This document shows positions 34,566 through 43,020 of a stretch of DNA of 64,000 bases, in pieces. The stretch's first letter is position 1. Each line of letters starts with the position of its first letter. This stretch comes from Burkholderia sp. Nafp2/4-1b (lineage in GTDB: Bacteria; Pseudomonadota; Gammaproteobacteria; Burkholderiales; Burkholderiaceae), in the NCBI RefSeq assembly GCF_003635165.1, contig NZ_ML058600.1, forward strand, positions 1 through 64,000. Direction: 5' to 3'. Made by a program: the position numbers and the translations under genes. A model generated the notes under the pieces. It did not search any database, had not been told where the DNA came from, and saw nothing but the letters and a program-made list of their open reading frames with translations.

Positions 34566-35204
34566 TTACTTGTTCGGCTGCGGCGTGATACGCAGGTACG
34601 GACGCACCGCATTGAAGCCCTTCGGGAAGCGCTTCTTCAGTTCTTCCGGATCTTGCAGCGACGGCACGATCACGACGTCGTCGCCGTCCTTCCAGTTGCC
34701 GGGCGTCGCGACTTTGTAATTGTCAGTCAGTTGCAGCGAGTCGATCACGCGCAGCACTTCGTCGAAGTTACGGCCGGTGCTCGCCGGATACGTGATGATG
34801 AGACGCACTTTCTTGTTCGGATCGATCACGAACAGCGAACGCACCGTCAGCGTTTCGTTCGCGTTCGGGTGGATCATGTCGTACAGTTGCGAGACCTTGC
34901 GGTCCGCATCGGCGATGATGGGGAAACCGACGACCGTCGACTGCGTTTCGTTGATGTCGTTGATCCAGCCTTTGTGCGATTCGACCGGGTCGACCGACAG
35001 CGCGATCACCTTCACGTTGCGTTTCTCGAATTCGCCTTTCAGCTTCGAGGTCAGACCGAGCTCCGTCGTGCATACCGGCGTGTAGTCGGCCGGATGGGAG
35101 AACAGGACGCCCCAGCTGTTGCCGAGCCACTCGTGAAACTTGATCGTGCCCAGGCTCGATTCCTGCTCGAAATCCGGTGCGATGTCACCAAGACGCAGAC
35201 CCAT
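34566..35204 (-). CDS. 1-Cys peroxiredoxin (Prx6 type)
   Basis: 212 aa. Thiol peroxidase reducing hydrogen peroxide and organic hydroperoxides. The peroxidatic Cys sits in HPADYTPVCTTELG. The long C-terminal dimerisation arm (GFNAVRPYLRITPQPNK) is typical of Prx6 and lacks a resolving Cys, as expected for 1-Cys enzymes. A GGAGGGAG ribosome site precedes the ATG. The upstream AT-rich stretch around 35300-35335 probably holds its promoter; no OxyR site could be recognised by eye. Confidence 0.93.
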   Translation of the reverse strand: MGLRLGDIAPDFEQESSLGTIKFHEWLGNSWGVLFSHPADYTPVCTTELGLTSKLKGEFEKRNVKVIALSVDPVESHKGWINDINETQSTVVGFPIIADADRKVSQLYDMIHPNANETLTVRSLFVIDPNKKVRLIITYPASTGRNFDEVLRVIDSLQLTDNYKVATPGNWKDGDDVVIVPSLQDPEELKKRFPKGFNAVRPYLRITPQPNK

Positions 35205-35521
35205 GATGCTCCCTCCTCGAACGATGCTGGTGGAAACCGCGCGCTGTCGGCGCGGGACAGTCCATCAGCTTACGGGAAGCAATGGGCCGTGCGAACGATT
35301 ATTCCGTTTGATATTCATATTTTTTTGTCATTTTTGCCCGATGGCGAAACAGCACGGATGGCCGCGAAGGAAACTTTTCGGACCGTTTGCGGCTCAGTTG
35401 ATGATTGCGAGTCGTTTACCATGCAGTCTTGCACTGCCGCCGTATGTGTTCCCGGCTCGCCAGCAGGCAAGCGTTTCGCTACGATGTGAACCTGCAGCAT
35501 GACAGCATGAAGGGAGTTGCA
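35205..35521. other. Divergent promoter region, peroxiredoxin and ElaB-like gene
   Basis: 317 bases. The centre (35295-35335) is AT-rich with a run of seven T and suits promoters on both strands. No palindrome or RNA motif was recognised. Confidence 0.4.
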
Positions 35522-35824
35522 ATGTCGGAAATCAACAAGGAGAAACTGATGTCGGATATCAAAACCGTTCTGGCGGACGCCGAGGATCTGCTCAAGCAGG
35601 CAGCGAGCACCACGGGCGACCGTGCGGCCGAGCTGCGCGAGAAAGCCATGTCGCGCCTGAAGCAGGCCAAGGAAAAGGCAGCCGACGTCCAGGTCGTGGT
35701 GGTCGAGAAAGGCAAGAAGGCCGCACGCGCAACCGACGATTACGTGCACGAGCATCCGTGGACGTCGATCAGCATCGCAGCCGGTCTCGGCGTGCTGGTC
35801 GGTCTGCTGATCAACCGCAAGTAA
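35522..35824 (+). CDS. ElaB/YqjD/DUF883-family membrane-anchored protein
   Basis: 100 aa from MSEINKEKLMSD, behind GGGAG. An amphipathic helical N-terminal part (ADAEDLLKQAASTTGD, LREKAMSRLKQAKEKAADVQ) is followed by one C-terminal membrane helix with the family ending SIAAGLGVLVGLLINRK. E. coli YqjD and ElaB are inner-membrane tail-anchored proteins that bind ribosomes in stationary phase. Here it leads a three-gene set with a YqjE-like protein and a DUF3318 protein, like yqjD-yqjE-yqjK. Confidence 0.9.
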   Translation: MSEINKEKLMSDIKTVLADAEDLLKQAASTTGDRAAELREKAMSRLKQAKEKAADVQVVVVEKGKKAARATDDYVHEHPWTSISIAAGLGVLVGLLINRK

Positions 35825-35844
35825 CGCGGTCAGCGCCGTTCCGC

Positions 35845-35912
35845 CCCACGTGCCGCCCGATGCGGCGCGTGGGCGCAGAAGCCGGCCGGCGGCTCGCCGC
35901 CGGCCGGGCTTC
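35845..35912 (+). other. Two tandem GC-rich stem-loops between ElaB-like and YqjE-like genes
   Basis: CCCACGTGCCGC / GCGGCGCGTGGG (35845-35873, about 12-bp arms) is followed by GAAGCCGGCCGGCGGC / GCCGCCGGCCGGGCTTC (35878-35912, about 16-bp arms, one bulge). Neither has a T-run. They could stabilise the upstream message or weaken readthrough. Confidence 0.7.
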
Positions 35913-35949
35913 GACCTAGCCGCTCACTGCGCGCGCAAGCGCTTGATCC

Positions 35950-36339
35950 ATGACGACAGACACTCACCCGCAGCCGTCCGGCCAGGGGCCGCTGCGCCGC
36001 TTCGTCGGCTCGGCGATCGGTCTCCTGCAAACGCGTCTCGAACTGGTCGGCATCGAGCTCGCCGAGGAGAAGGAGCGCCTGATGGGCGTGCTGTTCCTCG
36101 GGCTCGCGGCCATGATGCTCGCGACGATGACGCTCATCACCCTGACCGTGCTCATCGCGATCGCGTTCTGGGACACCTATCGCTGGCAGTCGCTCGCGGT
36201 CATCACCGCGCTGTACGCGATCGCCGGCATCGCGTGTGCGCTGAAGGCGCGCTCGGGCCTGCGCGAGGCGCCGACCGTGTTCGAGGCGACGCTCGCCGAG
36301 CTCGAAAAAGACCGCGAAATTTTCCGCGGCAAGCTGTGA
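35950..36339 (+). CDS. YqjE-like phage-holin-family membrane protein
   Basis: 129 aa. Two membrane helices (LMGVLFLGLAAMMLATMTLI and SLAVITALYAIAGIACALKA) sit between a charged N-terminal helix (LQTRLELVGIELAEEKER, the family signature) and a C-terminal acidic helix (EATLAELEKDREIFRG). Despite the holin family name it is a housekeeping envelope protein in proteobacteria and always travels with ElaB/YqjD. Ribosome site weak. Confidence 0.85.
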   Translation: MTTDTHPQPSGQGPLRRFVGSAIGLLQTRLELVGIELAEEKERLMGVLFLGLAAMMLATMTLITLTVLIAIAFWDTYRWQSLAVITALYAIAGIACALKARSGLREAPTVFEATLAELEKDREIFRGKL

Positions 36340-36382
36340 ACGCAGCCGCGTTCGCCCCTCTCACCTACTTCGCCGACGCGCC

Positions 36383-36826
36383 ATGAGCCAGAACGTCACG
36401 GGCCATTCACCCCGCCCCCATTCGTCGCGATCGAAGTGGAGCGCATCGCAGCACCGCGCGCTCCGCAAAGAATTGCTGATCCTGCGATCCGAGGTCGAGC
36501 GGCTCGAGCTTGCCGAAGCCGCCGCCGAGATGCGTCACGCGGTCACGCGCTTCAGCTGGCTCAAGGTGTTCATCCCCGGCCTGTCGACCGGCAAGTTCAG
36601 CCAGTCCGCCAAGAACCTGAACGCGAGCCTCGGCCAGCTCGTCAACCAGTATCCGATGCTGAGTTCGCTCGCGTCGCTCGTGTTGACGAAACCCGTTCGC
36701 TCGCTGCTGCGCGCGAGCGCGGGCCCCGCGCTCAAGTGGGGCACCGTCGGCTTCGCCGCGTGGGAGGTCTATCGGATCTGGAAACAGTCGCGCGACGAGC
36801 GCGGACCTGCCGCGAACGACGACTGA
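36383..36826 (+). CDS. DUF3318-type protein, third gene of the ElaB-YqjE set
   Basis: 147 aa. Charged coiled-coil-like start (LRKELLILRSEVERLELAEA) and a C-terminal hydrophobic region (WGTVGFAAWEVYRIWKQS). In Burkholderia relatives a protein of this kind closes the yqjD-yqjE cluster, taking the place of YqjK. Function unknown; likely associated with the inner membrane. Confidence 0.7.
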   Translation: MSQNVTGHSPRPHSSRSKWSASQHRALRKELLILRSEVERLELAEAAAEMRHAVTRFSWLKVFIPGLSTGKFSQSAKNLNASLGQLVNQYPMLSSLASLVLTKPVRSLLRASAGPALKWGTVGFAAWEVYRIWKQSRDERGPAANDD

Positions 36827-36894
36827 TACGCGACGATGCGCGCACGGCCACGCGGCGATGCGCGCTTTACGTGCGTGATCGTGTGATTGCTTGA

Positions 36895-37383
36895 TCACCG
36901 TACGCCCCAGCATGCCCGCCCCTGTGCCTCGCCTCCTCCATCGTTCGATCCCGTATTGCCTTTCGTGCCATCCGATCGCAGCGTAAACGAGCCGCATGCG
37001 TCGTCGCGCATCGGGCCTGCATCGAGCGGACTCGCAACCAGTTCATACACGACCCGCGCGTCGTCGCCGGCCGATCGCCTCAACCCCACGCGATAGATCG
37101 CCTGACCGTCCGGCGGCGCTTGCGCGTAGGCATCGGGCAGCGTCTGCGGCGGTGGGCCGTCGAGCGTTTCGACGTAGTGCGCCGCGCGGTACAGCGCGGC
37201 GACCGCGGACGCGCGATGCATGCGCGCGACATGCTCGCGATACGACGGGATTGCCCACCCGGCCAGCACGGCGACGATCGCGAGCACGATCATCAGTTCG
37301 ATCAACGTGAATGCCGCCGCGCGGCGCATCGGCGGAGGCCGGCTCATCGATGCAGGCCGGCATATTGGCGCAGGCCCGCTCAT
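36895..37383 (-). CDS. pilE: Type IV pilin-like protein PilE (minor pilin)
   Basis: 162 aa from the ATG at 37383, which overlaps the pilX stop (TGATG). Class III prepilin: leader, then AAA^FTLIELMIVLAIVAVLAGW with Glu5. The residue before the cleavage point is Ala rather than the usual Gly. The leader is unusually long, with three 6-residue repeats encoded by an 18-bp tandem repeat; starting at MRRAAAFTL would give a normal short leader. Two Cys near the C-terminus (DDACGSF, GRACWG) form the expected disulfide loop. Last gene of the minor pilin operon. Confidence 0.8.
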   Translation of the reverse strand: MSGPAPICRPASMSRPPPMRRAAAFTLIELMIVLAIVAVLAGWAIPSYREHVARMHRASAVAALYRAAHYVETLDGPPPQTLPDAYAQAPPDGQAIYRVGLRRSAGDDARVVYELVASPLDAGPMRDDACGSFTLRSDGTKGNTGSNDGGGEAQGRACWGVR

Positions 37384-37389
37384 CAATGC
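37336..37389. repeat. 3 x 18-bp tandem repeat at the start of pilE
   Basis: Units at 37336-37353, 37354-37371 and 37372-37389, all beginning AGGCC and two ending CATC(A/G)ATGC. They encode MSGPAP-ICRPAS-MSRPPP in the prepilin leader, and the last copy includes the pilX stop / pilE start. Each full unit carries or once carried an ATG, so repeat number moves the start codon. Confidence 0.85.
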
Positions 37390-38048
37390 ACCGCCGCGAC
37401 GCGGCGCCAGCGTTGCGCAGCAATGCGTCCATCGCGCAGCGCAACCTGACTCTGCAGCCAGACGACGCTCGACGCATGGCCGCCGACGCCACGCGCGGTG
37501 ACGAGATAAGCACGGCTATCTGGCGGACCGACGCCTCGCCAGACTTCGATCAGGCAACGCGGCGGCTGGGCGCTCATCGGCCACGAAGCGAATGGGGCGA
37601 ACGCTTCGGGAGCGGCGAGCGCGGGCATGCGTCGCCATGCGTCCGGCTCGCCGTTCGATGTGGGTTCATCCAGATACGGCGCGGCGCCGCGAAGCAAGCG
37701 CCCGGTACAGGCTGCCAGTGCCGCATCGGCCGCGTGGAAGGCAATCAGCCGGTCGGACAATGCGCGCGTGCGGCGCGATTCCGTCAGTGCCGATTCGAAC
37801 CATGTGCCGGTCAGCGCGGCGACCGCCGCACCGACGGCGATCACGGCAGGCAATGCGAGGCCCGCGTCGCGACGCCAGCCGCGAGTGGGCAACTGGGCGC
37901 ACGGGCCCGTTGCTCGGCGGTTCAACATCATCGGTGCCTCCGCAGCCCCACGCTGCTTGTCGCAGGACACCGCCGCGCGCCTCCTTTCTGCTCGCCCTGC
38001 CGCGCTTCGCATCGCATGCGCGTCGATGAATCCATTTGCGCGGGTCAT
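37383..38048 (-). CDS. pilX: Pilus assembly protein PilX (minor pilin)
   Basis: 221 aa from the ATG at 38048, overlapping the pilW stop (TGATG). The hydrophobic helix is GLALPAVIAVGAAVAALTGT, preceded by WRRDAG and lacking Glu5, as in known PilX proteins. LIAFHAADAALAACTGRLL is the PilX/GspK signature (FxAAexAL). The mature part carries a Cys pair. PilX primes pilus assembly with PilV and PilW in the inner membrane. MMLNRRATG further in is an alternative start giving a shorter leader. Confidence 0.8.
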   Translation of the reverse strand: MTRANGFIDAHAMRSAAGRAERRRAAVSCDKQRGAAEAPMMLNRRATGPCAQLPTRGWRRDAGLALPAVIAVGAAVAALTGTWFESALTESRRTRALSDRLIAFHAADAALAACTGRLLRGAAPYLDEPTSNGEPDAWRRMPALAAPEAFAPFASWPMSAQPPRCLIEVWRGVGPPDSRAYLVTARGVGGHASSVVWLQSQVALRDGRIAAQRWRRVAAVH

Positions 38049-38884
38049 CACAACGCCTCGTGGTCCTGCACTGCGTCGCGGGCGGAATCGATGAATGCAG
38101 CCGAAGTATTCCGTAGCGCGACGATTCGATGCAGCACCAGATGCGCGCGCCCCTCCTGCGACACGACGGTGCGACCGTCGCAATCGGCATGACGCGCGGG
38201 CTCGTGCATCGGTTCGCCACGCGCGCGCACGCACAAATGCACGGCGACGACATCGCGCCAGTCGCCGGCGCCCATCGCATTCGCGTCGACGAACTGCGCG
38301 CCTTCGCGACGCAGGTAACGCACGCGCAGTTGATCGATGCCGGACACGACGGGTTGCGGCGTACCCGGACGGCCGCTTCCCTCGCAGTACAGCTCGGGCT
38401 CACCCGTCGACGGACTGACATGCGCGTCGAAACGGTTTTCCACGAGCGGCCGTTCACCGGGCGCGCCCACACCCTGCCCCAGACAATCCGACACTTGCGC
38501 GCCGTTCGTCGCCCACGTCGACACGGTATCGCCGACATACCGGATCAGCACCGCATCCGACGCTGCCCGCACGGCTTCGCAACGCACCTGCGCGCCGTCG
38601 CCTCGCACACGCCCCGCGGAACAGCCGAACACCGGCGGGAACGACGACGCCCCTTCGACATCGAGCGGCCGAAACCCGGCCATCTGGATCTGCTGGCCGA
38701 TCAGCATCAACGCGGTCGCAGCCGCATCGCGCATCCGGAAGCCGTCTTCAGCCCGCCGCTGCGCGACGCGCTGGGTGTGGTACAGCGCTCCGGCAGCGAC
38801 AAGCACGAGCAGACCGACGGTCATCGCGATCAGCACTTCGAGCAGCGTATGTGCGCGGCTGCGGCGATCAACGTTCAGCGGCAT
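38048..38884 (-). CDS. pilW: Pilus assembly protein PilW (minor pilin)
   Basis: 278 aa from MPLNVDRRSRAHTLLEVL. Prepilin motif RA^HTLLEVLIAMTVGLLVLVA with Glu5; the -1 residue is Ala and +1 is His. It has the PilW pattern of a long mature domain with Cys pairs and IGQQIQMAGFRPL (the AGFRG-like motif of PilW). The 5' end overlaps pilV by 17 bases, and the 3' end overlaps pilX. Confidence 0.85.
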   Translation of the reverse strand: MPLNVDRRSRAHTLLEVLIAMTVGLLVLVAAGALYHTQRVAQRRAEDGFRMRDAAATALMLIGQQIQMAGFRPLDVEGASSFPPVFGCSAGRVRGDGAQVRCEAVRAASDAVLIRYVGDTVSTWATNGAQVSDCLGQGVGAPGERPLVENRFDAHVSPSTGEPELYCEGSGRPGTPQPVVSGIDQLRVRYLRREGAQFVDANAMGAGDWRDVVAVHLCVRARGEPMHEPARHADCDGRTVVSQEGRAHLVLHRIVALRNTSAAFIDSARDAVQDHEAL

Positions 38885-39296
38885 TGGGCTCGACCTCCCG
38901 AAACGGAATCCGGACGCACGACGGCGGCTCGACCGCTGCGCCCGCGCCTTCGCATCGTGTCGACGCTGCTGCGGCGGCGCTCCGCCAGCCGACAACCACG
39001 TAGCGGACACCGGCCGGCCCATCGTCGAGCGACATCGAGCCGCCCGGCAATGAGGCGGCCGCGAGCGCCGCGAGGCCGTCGTCGGCGGCTGCCGCTGCAT
39101 GCCGGCGCTCGACGCGTGCGTCGGCAAGCCACAGCGCGCGTTCGCGCCAGATCGTCGTCCGCTGCGCACGCGTCATCGCGAGCTGGCTGCCGGCCACGGC
39201 CAGCATCACGACGGCGAGCAGCGCGATGGCCAGTACGGCTTCGAGCAGAGACGTGCCCCGCATCGAGTCGCGCATCGATTCGCGCGCGCGCATCAT
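38868..39296 (-). CDS. pilV: Type IV pilus modification protein PilV (minor pilin)
   Basis: 142 aa. Prepilin motif MRG^TSLLEAVLAIALLAVVML with Glu5 and -1 Gly; SLLEAVLAI is the PilV signature. The start ATG overlaps the fimT stop (ATGA at 39293-39296). The mature part has the usual WRERALWLADARVE helix end. Part of the priming complex of the pilus. Confidence 0.85.
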   Translation of the reverse strand: MMRARESMRDSMRGTSLLEAVLAIALLAVVMLAVAGSQLAMTRAQRTTIWRERALWLADARVERRHAAAAADDGLAALAAASLPGGSMSLDDGPAGVRYVVVGWRSAAAAASTRCEGAGAAVEPPSCVRIPFREVEPNAAER

Positions 39297-39859
39297 GCCG
39301 CGTCACACCGGCCCGAGACGACGCGCGCCCGGCCGCCTGCCGCGATCCGGATGCAACGCGACACGCGTGCATCGTCGCCGGGCAACTCGCGCTGCGGACG
39401 CAATTCGAAACGCCGGATCCCGCCGATCACCTGGCCGGCCGGCGGCGCAAACGCCAGATCGTGCGCGGCGCCCGTGACGACGATGTCGGCATCGTGCGGA
39501 TAGCGCCGCAGCACACGCGACTGTCCGTCGATCTGGCCGCTGACGATCCAGCCGCACGACCATTCCGCCGGATCGCACCGCTCGCCCGAACGCACGCAGT
39601 CGCCATCACGCCCGGCCCTGCACAGCGTGACGCGCGCACCCAGACGCGTCGCCTCGGTGCGCGCGAACGACAGCGCGCCGAGCAGTGCACGCGAGCGGGC
39701 ATCCACGCGTTCATGCATGCGCCACTGATCGAAAGCGGGCGCCGCGTAGAGTCCGATCCCGACCGCGAGCGCGATCGCGACCATCAGCTCGACGAGCGTG
39801 AAACCGCCGTCGCGTCGACTACGTTGTTCAACGGCCTGCCGGTGCACCCCCATCGCCAT
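39293..39859 (-). CDS. fimT: GspH/FimT-family pseudopilin
   Basis: 188 aa from MAMGVHRQ; an AGGAGG lies directly upstream, and the second ATG six bases further has the better spacing. Prepilin motif RRDGG^FTLVELMVAIALAVGI with Glu5. The GspH/FimT domain follows (LLGALSFARTEATRLGARVT, then CDPAEWSCGWIVSG, the family Cys/Trp motif). First gene of a five-gene overlapping operon fimT-pilV-pilW-pilX-pilE. Confidence 0.88.
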   Translation of the reverse strand: MAMGVHRQAVEQRSRRDGGFTLVELMVAIALAVGIGLYAAPAFDQWRMHERVDARSRALLGALSFARTEATRLGARVTLCRAGRDGDCVRSGERCDPAEWSCGWIVSGQIDGQSRVLRRYPHDADIVVTGAAHDLAFAPPAGQVIGGIRRFELRPQRELPGDDARVSRCIRIAAGGRARVVSGRCDAA

Positions 39860-40006
39860 CGCCCTCCTCGACATGATGGGACGACTGTAGCCGCGCGTGC
39901 CAACACGCGCCATTGGCCGAACGGCCGACTGGCGACATGCGCTCGCAGCCGACACAATCGGCGCGAACTGAACCCACGGAGAAAGACGATGAACGAACGC
40001 AGCGCG

Positions 40007-40486
40007 TCAGCGCTTACGTGGAGGCTTGGAGGGGGACGCGCGACGGAACTCTTCGATCACGTCGGCAAATTCGGAAACGTCCTCGAACCGGCGGTAAACC
40101 GATGCGAAACGGACATAGGCAATCGTATCGAGGCCGCGCAGCTCGTTCATCACGAGTTCGCCGAGCTTCTCGCTACGCACTTCACGCTCGCCGGTCGCGA
40201 GCAGCTGATATTCGATACGAGCGACCGCCGCGTCGATCGCGTCAGCCGCAACCGGCCGCTTGCGCAGCGCGAGTTGCATGCTGGCGACGATCTTGCGACG
40301 GTCGAATTCCGTGCGGCTGCCGTCTTTCTTCACGACGGCCGGCAGGTTCAGCTCGACCCGCTCGTACGTCGTGAAGCGCTTGTCGCAAGCCGAGCAGCGT
40401 CGGCGCCGACGAATCGCGGCGCCATCTTCGGACACGCGCGAGTCGACGACCTGCGTGTCCTCATGCCGGCAGAACGGGCAGCGCAT
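40007..40486 (-). CDS. nrdR: Transcriptional repressor NrdR
   Basis: 159 aa. Zinc-ribbon and ATP-cone repressor of ribonucleotide reductase genes. Zinc ligands: [17 protein letters not shown] and [17 protein letters not shown]-cone: [20 protein letters not shown], ending [11 protein letters not shown]. It follows glyA by 6 bases, the usual glyA-nrdR pair. No NrdR box was seen nearby, as expected because its targets are elsewhere. Confidence 0.97.
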   Translation of the reverse strand: MRCPFCRHEDTQVVDSRVSEDGAAIRRRRRCSACDKRFTTYERVELNLPAVVKKDGSRTEFDRRKIVASMQLALRKRPVAADAIDAAVARIEYQLLATGEREVRSEKLGELVMNELRGLDTIAYVRFASVYRRFEDVSEFADVIEEFRRASPSKPPRKR

Positions 40487-40492
40487 GCCGGA

Positions 40493-41740
40493 TCAGCGAT
40501 AGACCGGGAAACGCTTGGTCAGCTCGGCCACTTGCGCGCGCACGCGCTCGATCGTCGCTGCATCTTCCGGGTTCTCGAGCACGTCGGCGATCAGATTACC
40601 GACCGTCTCCGCTTCCGCCGGGCCGAAGCCGCGCGTCGTCATTGCCGGCGAACCGAGGCGAATGCCGCTCGTCACGAACGGCTTTTCCGGATCGTTCGGG
40701 ATCGCGTTCTTGTTCACCGTGATGTGCGCCGCGCCGAGCGCCGCTTCCGCTGCCTTGCCCGTGATGTGCTTCGCGCGCAGGTCCACCAGCATCACGTGGC
40801 TTTCCGTACGGCCCGACACGATCCGCAGGCCGCGCTTGACCAGCGTTTCAGCCAGCACGCGTGCGTTCTCGACCACCTTCTGCTGATATTCCTTGAACTC
40901 CGGCGACAGTGCTTCCTTGAACGCCACCGCCTTCGCCGCGATCACGTGCATCAGCGGGCCGCCCTGGATGCCCGGGAAGATCGCCGAGTTGATCGGCTTC
41001 TCGTATTCCGACTTCATCAGGATCACGCCGCCGCGCGGGCCGCGCAGGCTCTTGTGCGTCGTCGTCGTCACGAAGTCCGCGTGCGGCACCGGGTTCGGAT
41101 ACACGCCCGCTGCGATCAGGCCGGCGTAGTGCGCCATGTCGACCATCAGGTACGCGCCGACCGACTTCGCGATCTTCGCCAGACGCTCGAAATCGATCTT
41201 CAGTGCGAACGCCGATGCGCCCGCGACGATCAGCTTCGGCTTGTGTTCGTTGGCCAGCTTCTCGGCCGCGTCGTAGTCGATGTCTTCGTTCTCGTTCAGC
41301 CCGTAGCTGACGACGTTGAACCACTTGCCCGACATGTTCACCGGCGAGCCGTGCGTCAGGTGACCGCCGTGCGCGAGGCTCATGCCCATGATCGTGTCGC
41401 CCGGCTTGAGCATCGCGAAGAACACGCCCTGGTTCGCCTGCGAACCCGAGTTCGGCTGCACGTTCGCGGCTTCCGCGCCGAACAGCTGCTTCACACGGTC
41501 GATCGCCAGTTGCTCGACCACGTCGACGTACTCGCAGCCGCCGTAGTAACGCTTGCCCGGATACCCTTCGGCGTACTTGTTCGTGAGCTGCGAGCCCTGC
41601 GCGGCCATCACGGCCGGGCTCGTGTAGTTTTCCGACGCGATCAGCTCGATGTGATCTTCCTGGCGGCGGTTTTCCTGCTCGATCGCTGCAAAGAGTTCGG
41701 GATCGACGTTCGCGATGGTGCTTTGGGCTCTGTCAAACAT
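40493..41740 (-). CDS. glyA: Serine hydroxymethyltransferase
   Basis: 415 aa from [13 protein letters not shown]; a longer in-frame reading upstream crosses the riboswitch and is not used. PLP enzyme converting serine plus tetrahydrofolate to glycine plus methylene-THF, main source of one-carbon units. Marks are [34 protein letters not shown], and the Schiff-base Lys in [18 protein letters not shown] riboswitch lies in its 240-base leader, tying expression to folate/purine status. Cotranscribed with nrdR. Confidence 0.97.
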   Translation of the reverse strand: MFDRAQSTIANVDPELFAAIEQENRRQEDHIELIASENYTSPAVMAAQGSQLTNKYAEGYPGKRYYGGCEYVDVVEQLAIDRVKQLFGAEAANVQPNSGSQANQGVFFAMLKPGDTIMGMSLAHGGHLTHGSPVNMSGKWFNVVSYGLNENEDIDYDAAEKLANEHKPKLIVAGASAFALKIDFERLAKIAKSVGAYLMVDMAHYAGLIAAGVYPNPVPHADFVTTTTHKSLRGPRGGVILMKSEYEKPINSAIFPGIQGGPLMHVIAAKAVAFKEALSPEFKEYQQKVVENARVLAETLVKRGLRIVSGRTESHVMLVDLRAKHITGKAAEAALGAAHITVNKNAIPNDPEKPFVTSGIRLGSPAMTTRGFGPAEAETVGNLIADVLENPEDAATIERVRAQVAELTKRFPVYR

Positions 41741-41880
41741 ACGGTTTCCGTTAAGTGTGTACAGGTTGACCGGTGCGGCCGAGTACATTGCGCTGCTGGC
41801 GGAACCAGCTCGACGTGGCGGAAGAATCCGTATGACGCGAGACAGGACAGCCACCGGCGATGCACGCAACGGCACACAAC

Positions 41881-41977
41881 GGCTGCCCAGGCGAACGGCA
41901 AAAACGGCGCCCCGCGCTTCACGGTGGGATGCTCCACCTTGAACCCGAAGGGTTCTATCGCCAGTCACGCAGGGGTG
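41881..41977 (-). ncRNA. ZTP (ZMP) riboswitch, pfl motif
   Basis: Read on the minus strand the leader contains the pfl consensus blocks in order: CCCCTGCGTGACTGGCGA, an optional hairpin GAACCCTTCGGGTTC, the stem GGTGG / CCACC, then GTGAAGCGCGGGG closing P1 (CCCC pairs with GGGG), and downstream CGCCTGGGCA, the conserved last stem-loop/pseudoknot strand. ZTP riboswitches sense AICAR phosphates that build up when 10-formyl-THF is short and turn on one-carbon genes. glyA is a known member of that regulon. No obvious terminator follows, so control may be at translation or by an unrecognised terminator. Confidence 0.9.
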
Positions 41978-41988
41978 ATGAGCGCGTT

Positions 41989-42017
41989 AGTTTATTGGAT
42001 GCGTCATGAATAGGCAA
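41989..42017 (-). promoter_or_regulatory. Probable sigma-70 promoter of glyA
   Basis: Minus strand TTGCCT (42017-42012) and TAAACT (41994-41989), 17-base spacing, placing transcription start near 41982, just before the first riboswitch base. The fit with the RNA start is the main support. Confidence 0.55.
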
Positions 42018-42158
42018 CCGCACGGCCGTGACGCGGAAACAATAAGGGTCAGATTTTATGCTCCCGTGCCGACGCGCTTCGCCGCCTTGCCGCGGTGCGG
42101 CATTCTCAGTAGGCTTGCGGGATACTATCCGCTACTTTGTTACCGACCAGGAGCAGCA

Positions 42159-42905
42159 ATGATTGTGTTCGTCACAGGGGCGTCCGCCGGTTTCGGCGCC
42201 GCCATCGCCCGAGCGTTCGTCAAGGGCGGCCATCGCGTCGTCGCCACCGCGCGTCGCAAGGATCGCCTCGATGCGCTCGCGTCCGAACTCGGCGACGCGC
42301 TCCTGCCGTACGAGCTCGACGTGCGCGACCGCGCCGCCGTCGAAGCCGTGCCGGCGGCCCTCCCCGCAGAGTTCGCCGAGCTCGACGTGCTCGTCAACAA
42401 CGCCGGTCTCGCGCTCGGCGTGGAGCCGGCCCAGAAGGCCAGCCTGGACGAGTGGCAGACCATGATCGACACGAACTGCTCGGGCCTCGTGACCGTCACG
42501 CATGCGCTGCTGCCCGGCATGATCGCGCGTGGCCGCGGGCACATCTTCAACCTGGGTTCGGTGGCCGGCACCTATCCGTATCCGGGCGGGAACGTATACG
42601 GTGCGACCAAGGCTTTCGTCCGACAATTCAGCCTGAACCTGCGCGCCGACCTGATCGGCACGCCGTTGCGCGTGACCGACATCGAGCCGGGCCTGTGCGG
42701 CGGTACGGAATTCTCGAACGTCCGCTTCCGCGGCGACGACGCGAAGGCTGCGAACGTCTACCAGAACGTCCAGCCGCTCACGGCCGAGGACATCGCCGAC
42801 ACCATCTACTGGATCGCGACGCGGCCCGCGCACGTCAACATCAACACGATCGAGATGATGCCGGTTGCTCAGGCCCCGGCAGGCCTCGCGATCCATCGCG
42901 GCTGA
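42159..42905 (+). CDS. ydfG: NADP-dependent 3-hydroxy acid dehydrogenase YdfG
   Basis: 248 aa from MIVFVTGASAGFGAA, behind CAGGAG. Short-chain dehydrogenase that oxidises L-allo-threonine, serine and other 3-hydroxy acids and reduces malonic semialdehyde. Marks are TGASAGFG, DVLVNNAGLALG, the catalytic Ser in GSVAGTYPYPGG, YGATK (Tyr/Lys) and DIEPGLCGGTEFSNVRF, which is diagnostic of YdfG. Length equals E. coli YdfG. Upstream starts add only non-conserved residues. Divergent from glyA. Confidence 0.93.
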   Translation: MIVFVTGASAGFGAAIARAFVKGGHRVVATARRKDRLDALASELGDALLPYELDVRDRAAVEAVPAALPAEFAELDVLVNNAGLALGVEPAQKASLDEWQTMIDTNCSGLVTVTHALLPGMIARGRGHIFNLGSVAGTYPYPGGNVYGATKAFVRQFSLNLRADLIGTPLRVTDIEPGLCGGTEFSNVRFRGDDAKAANVYQNVQPLTAEDIADTIYWIATRPAHVNINTIEMMPVAQAPAGLAIHRG

Positions 42906-43020
42906 CCCGTCGCAGCACCCGCAGGCCCGCCTCCGGCGGCCTGCGGCGTGCTACGGCGTACTACATTCCGTTACGAAACGGTTACGAATCCGGCTGCGGC
43001 CTTCCGGTAGAATGCGCGCC

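Larger units (their letters stand above)
41741..42158. other. Divergent region between glyA and ydfG
   Basis: 418 bases. It carries the glyA promoter and ZTP riboswitch on the minus strand (41881-42017) and, next to ydfG, an AT-rich patch around 42120-42150 (TACTATCCGCTACTTTGTTACC) that may be its promoter. Bases 41741-41880 are the remaining glyA leader; I could not find a clear terminator in it. Confidence 0.5.

Noticed and set aside
35950..36339. Prophage remnant suggested by the holin-family name
   Set aside because: No other phage gene is near, and YqjE-like proteins with ElaB neighbours are ordinary chromosomal envelope genes.
38129..42013. 1294-codon plus-strand frame opposite the pilin, nrdR and glyA genes
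   Set aside because: It is a shadow of conserved genes and crosses the ZTP riboswitch; no recognisable domain.
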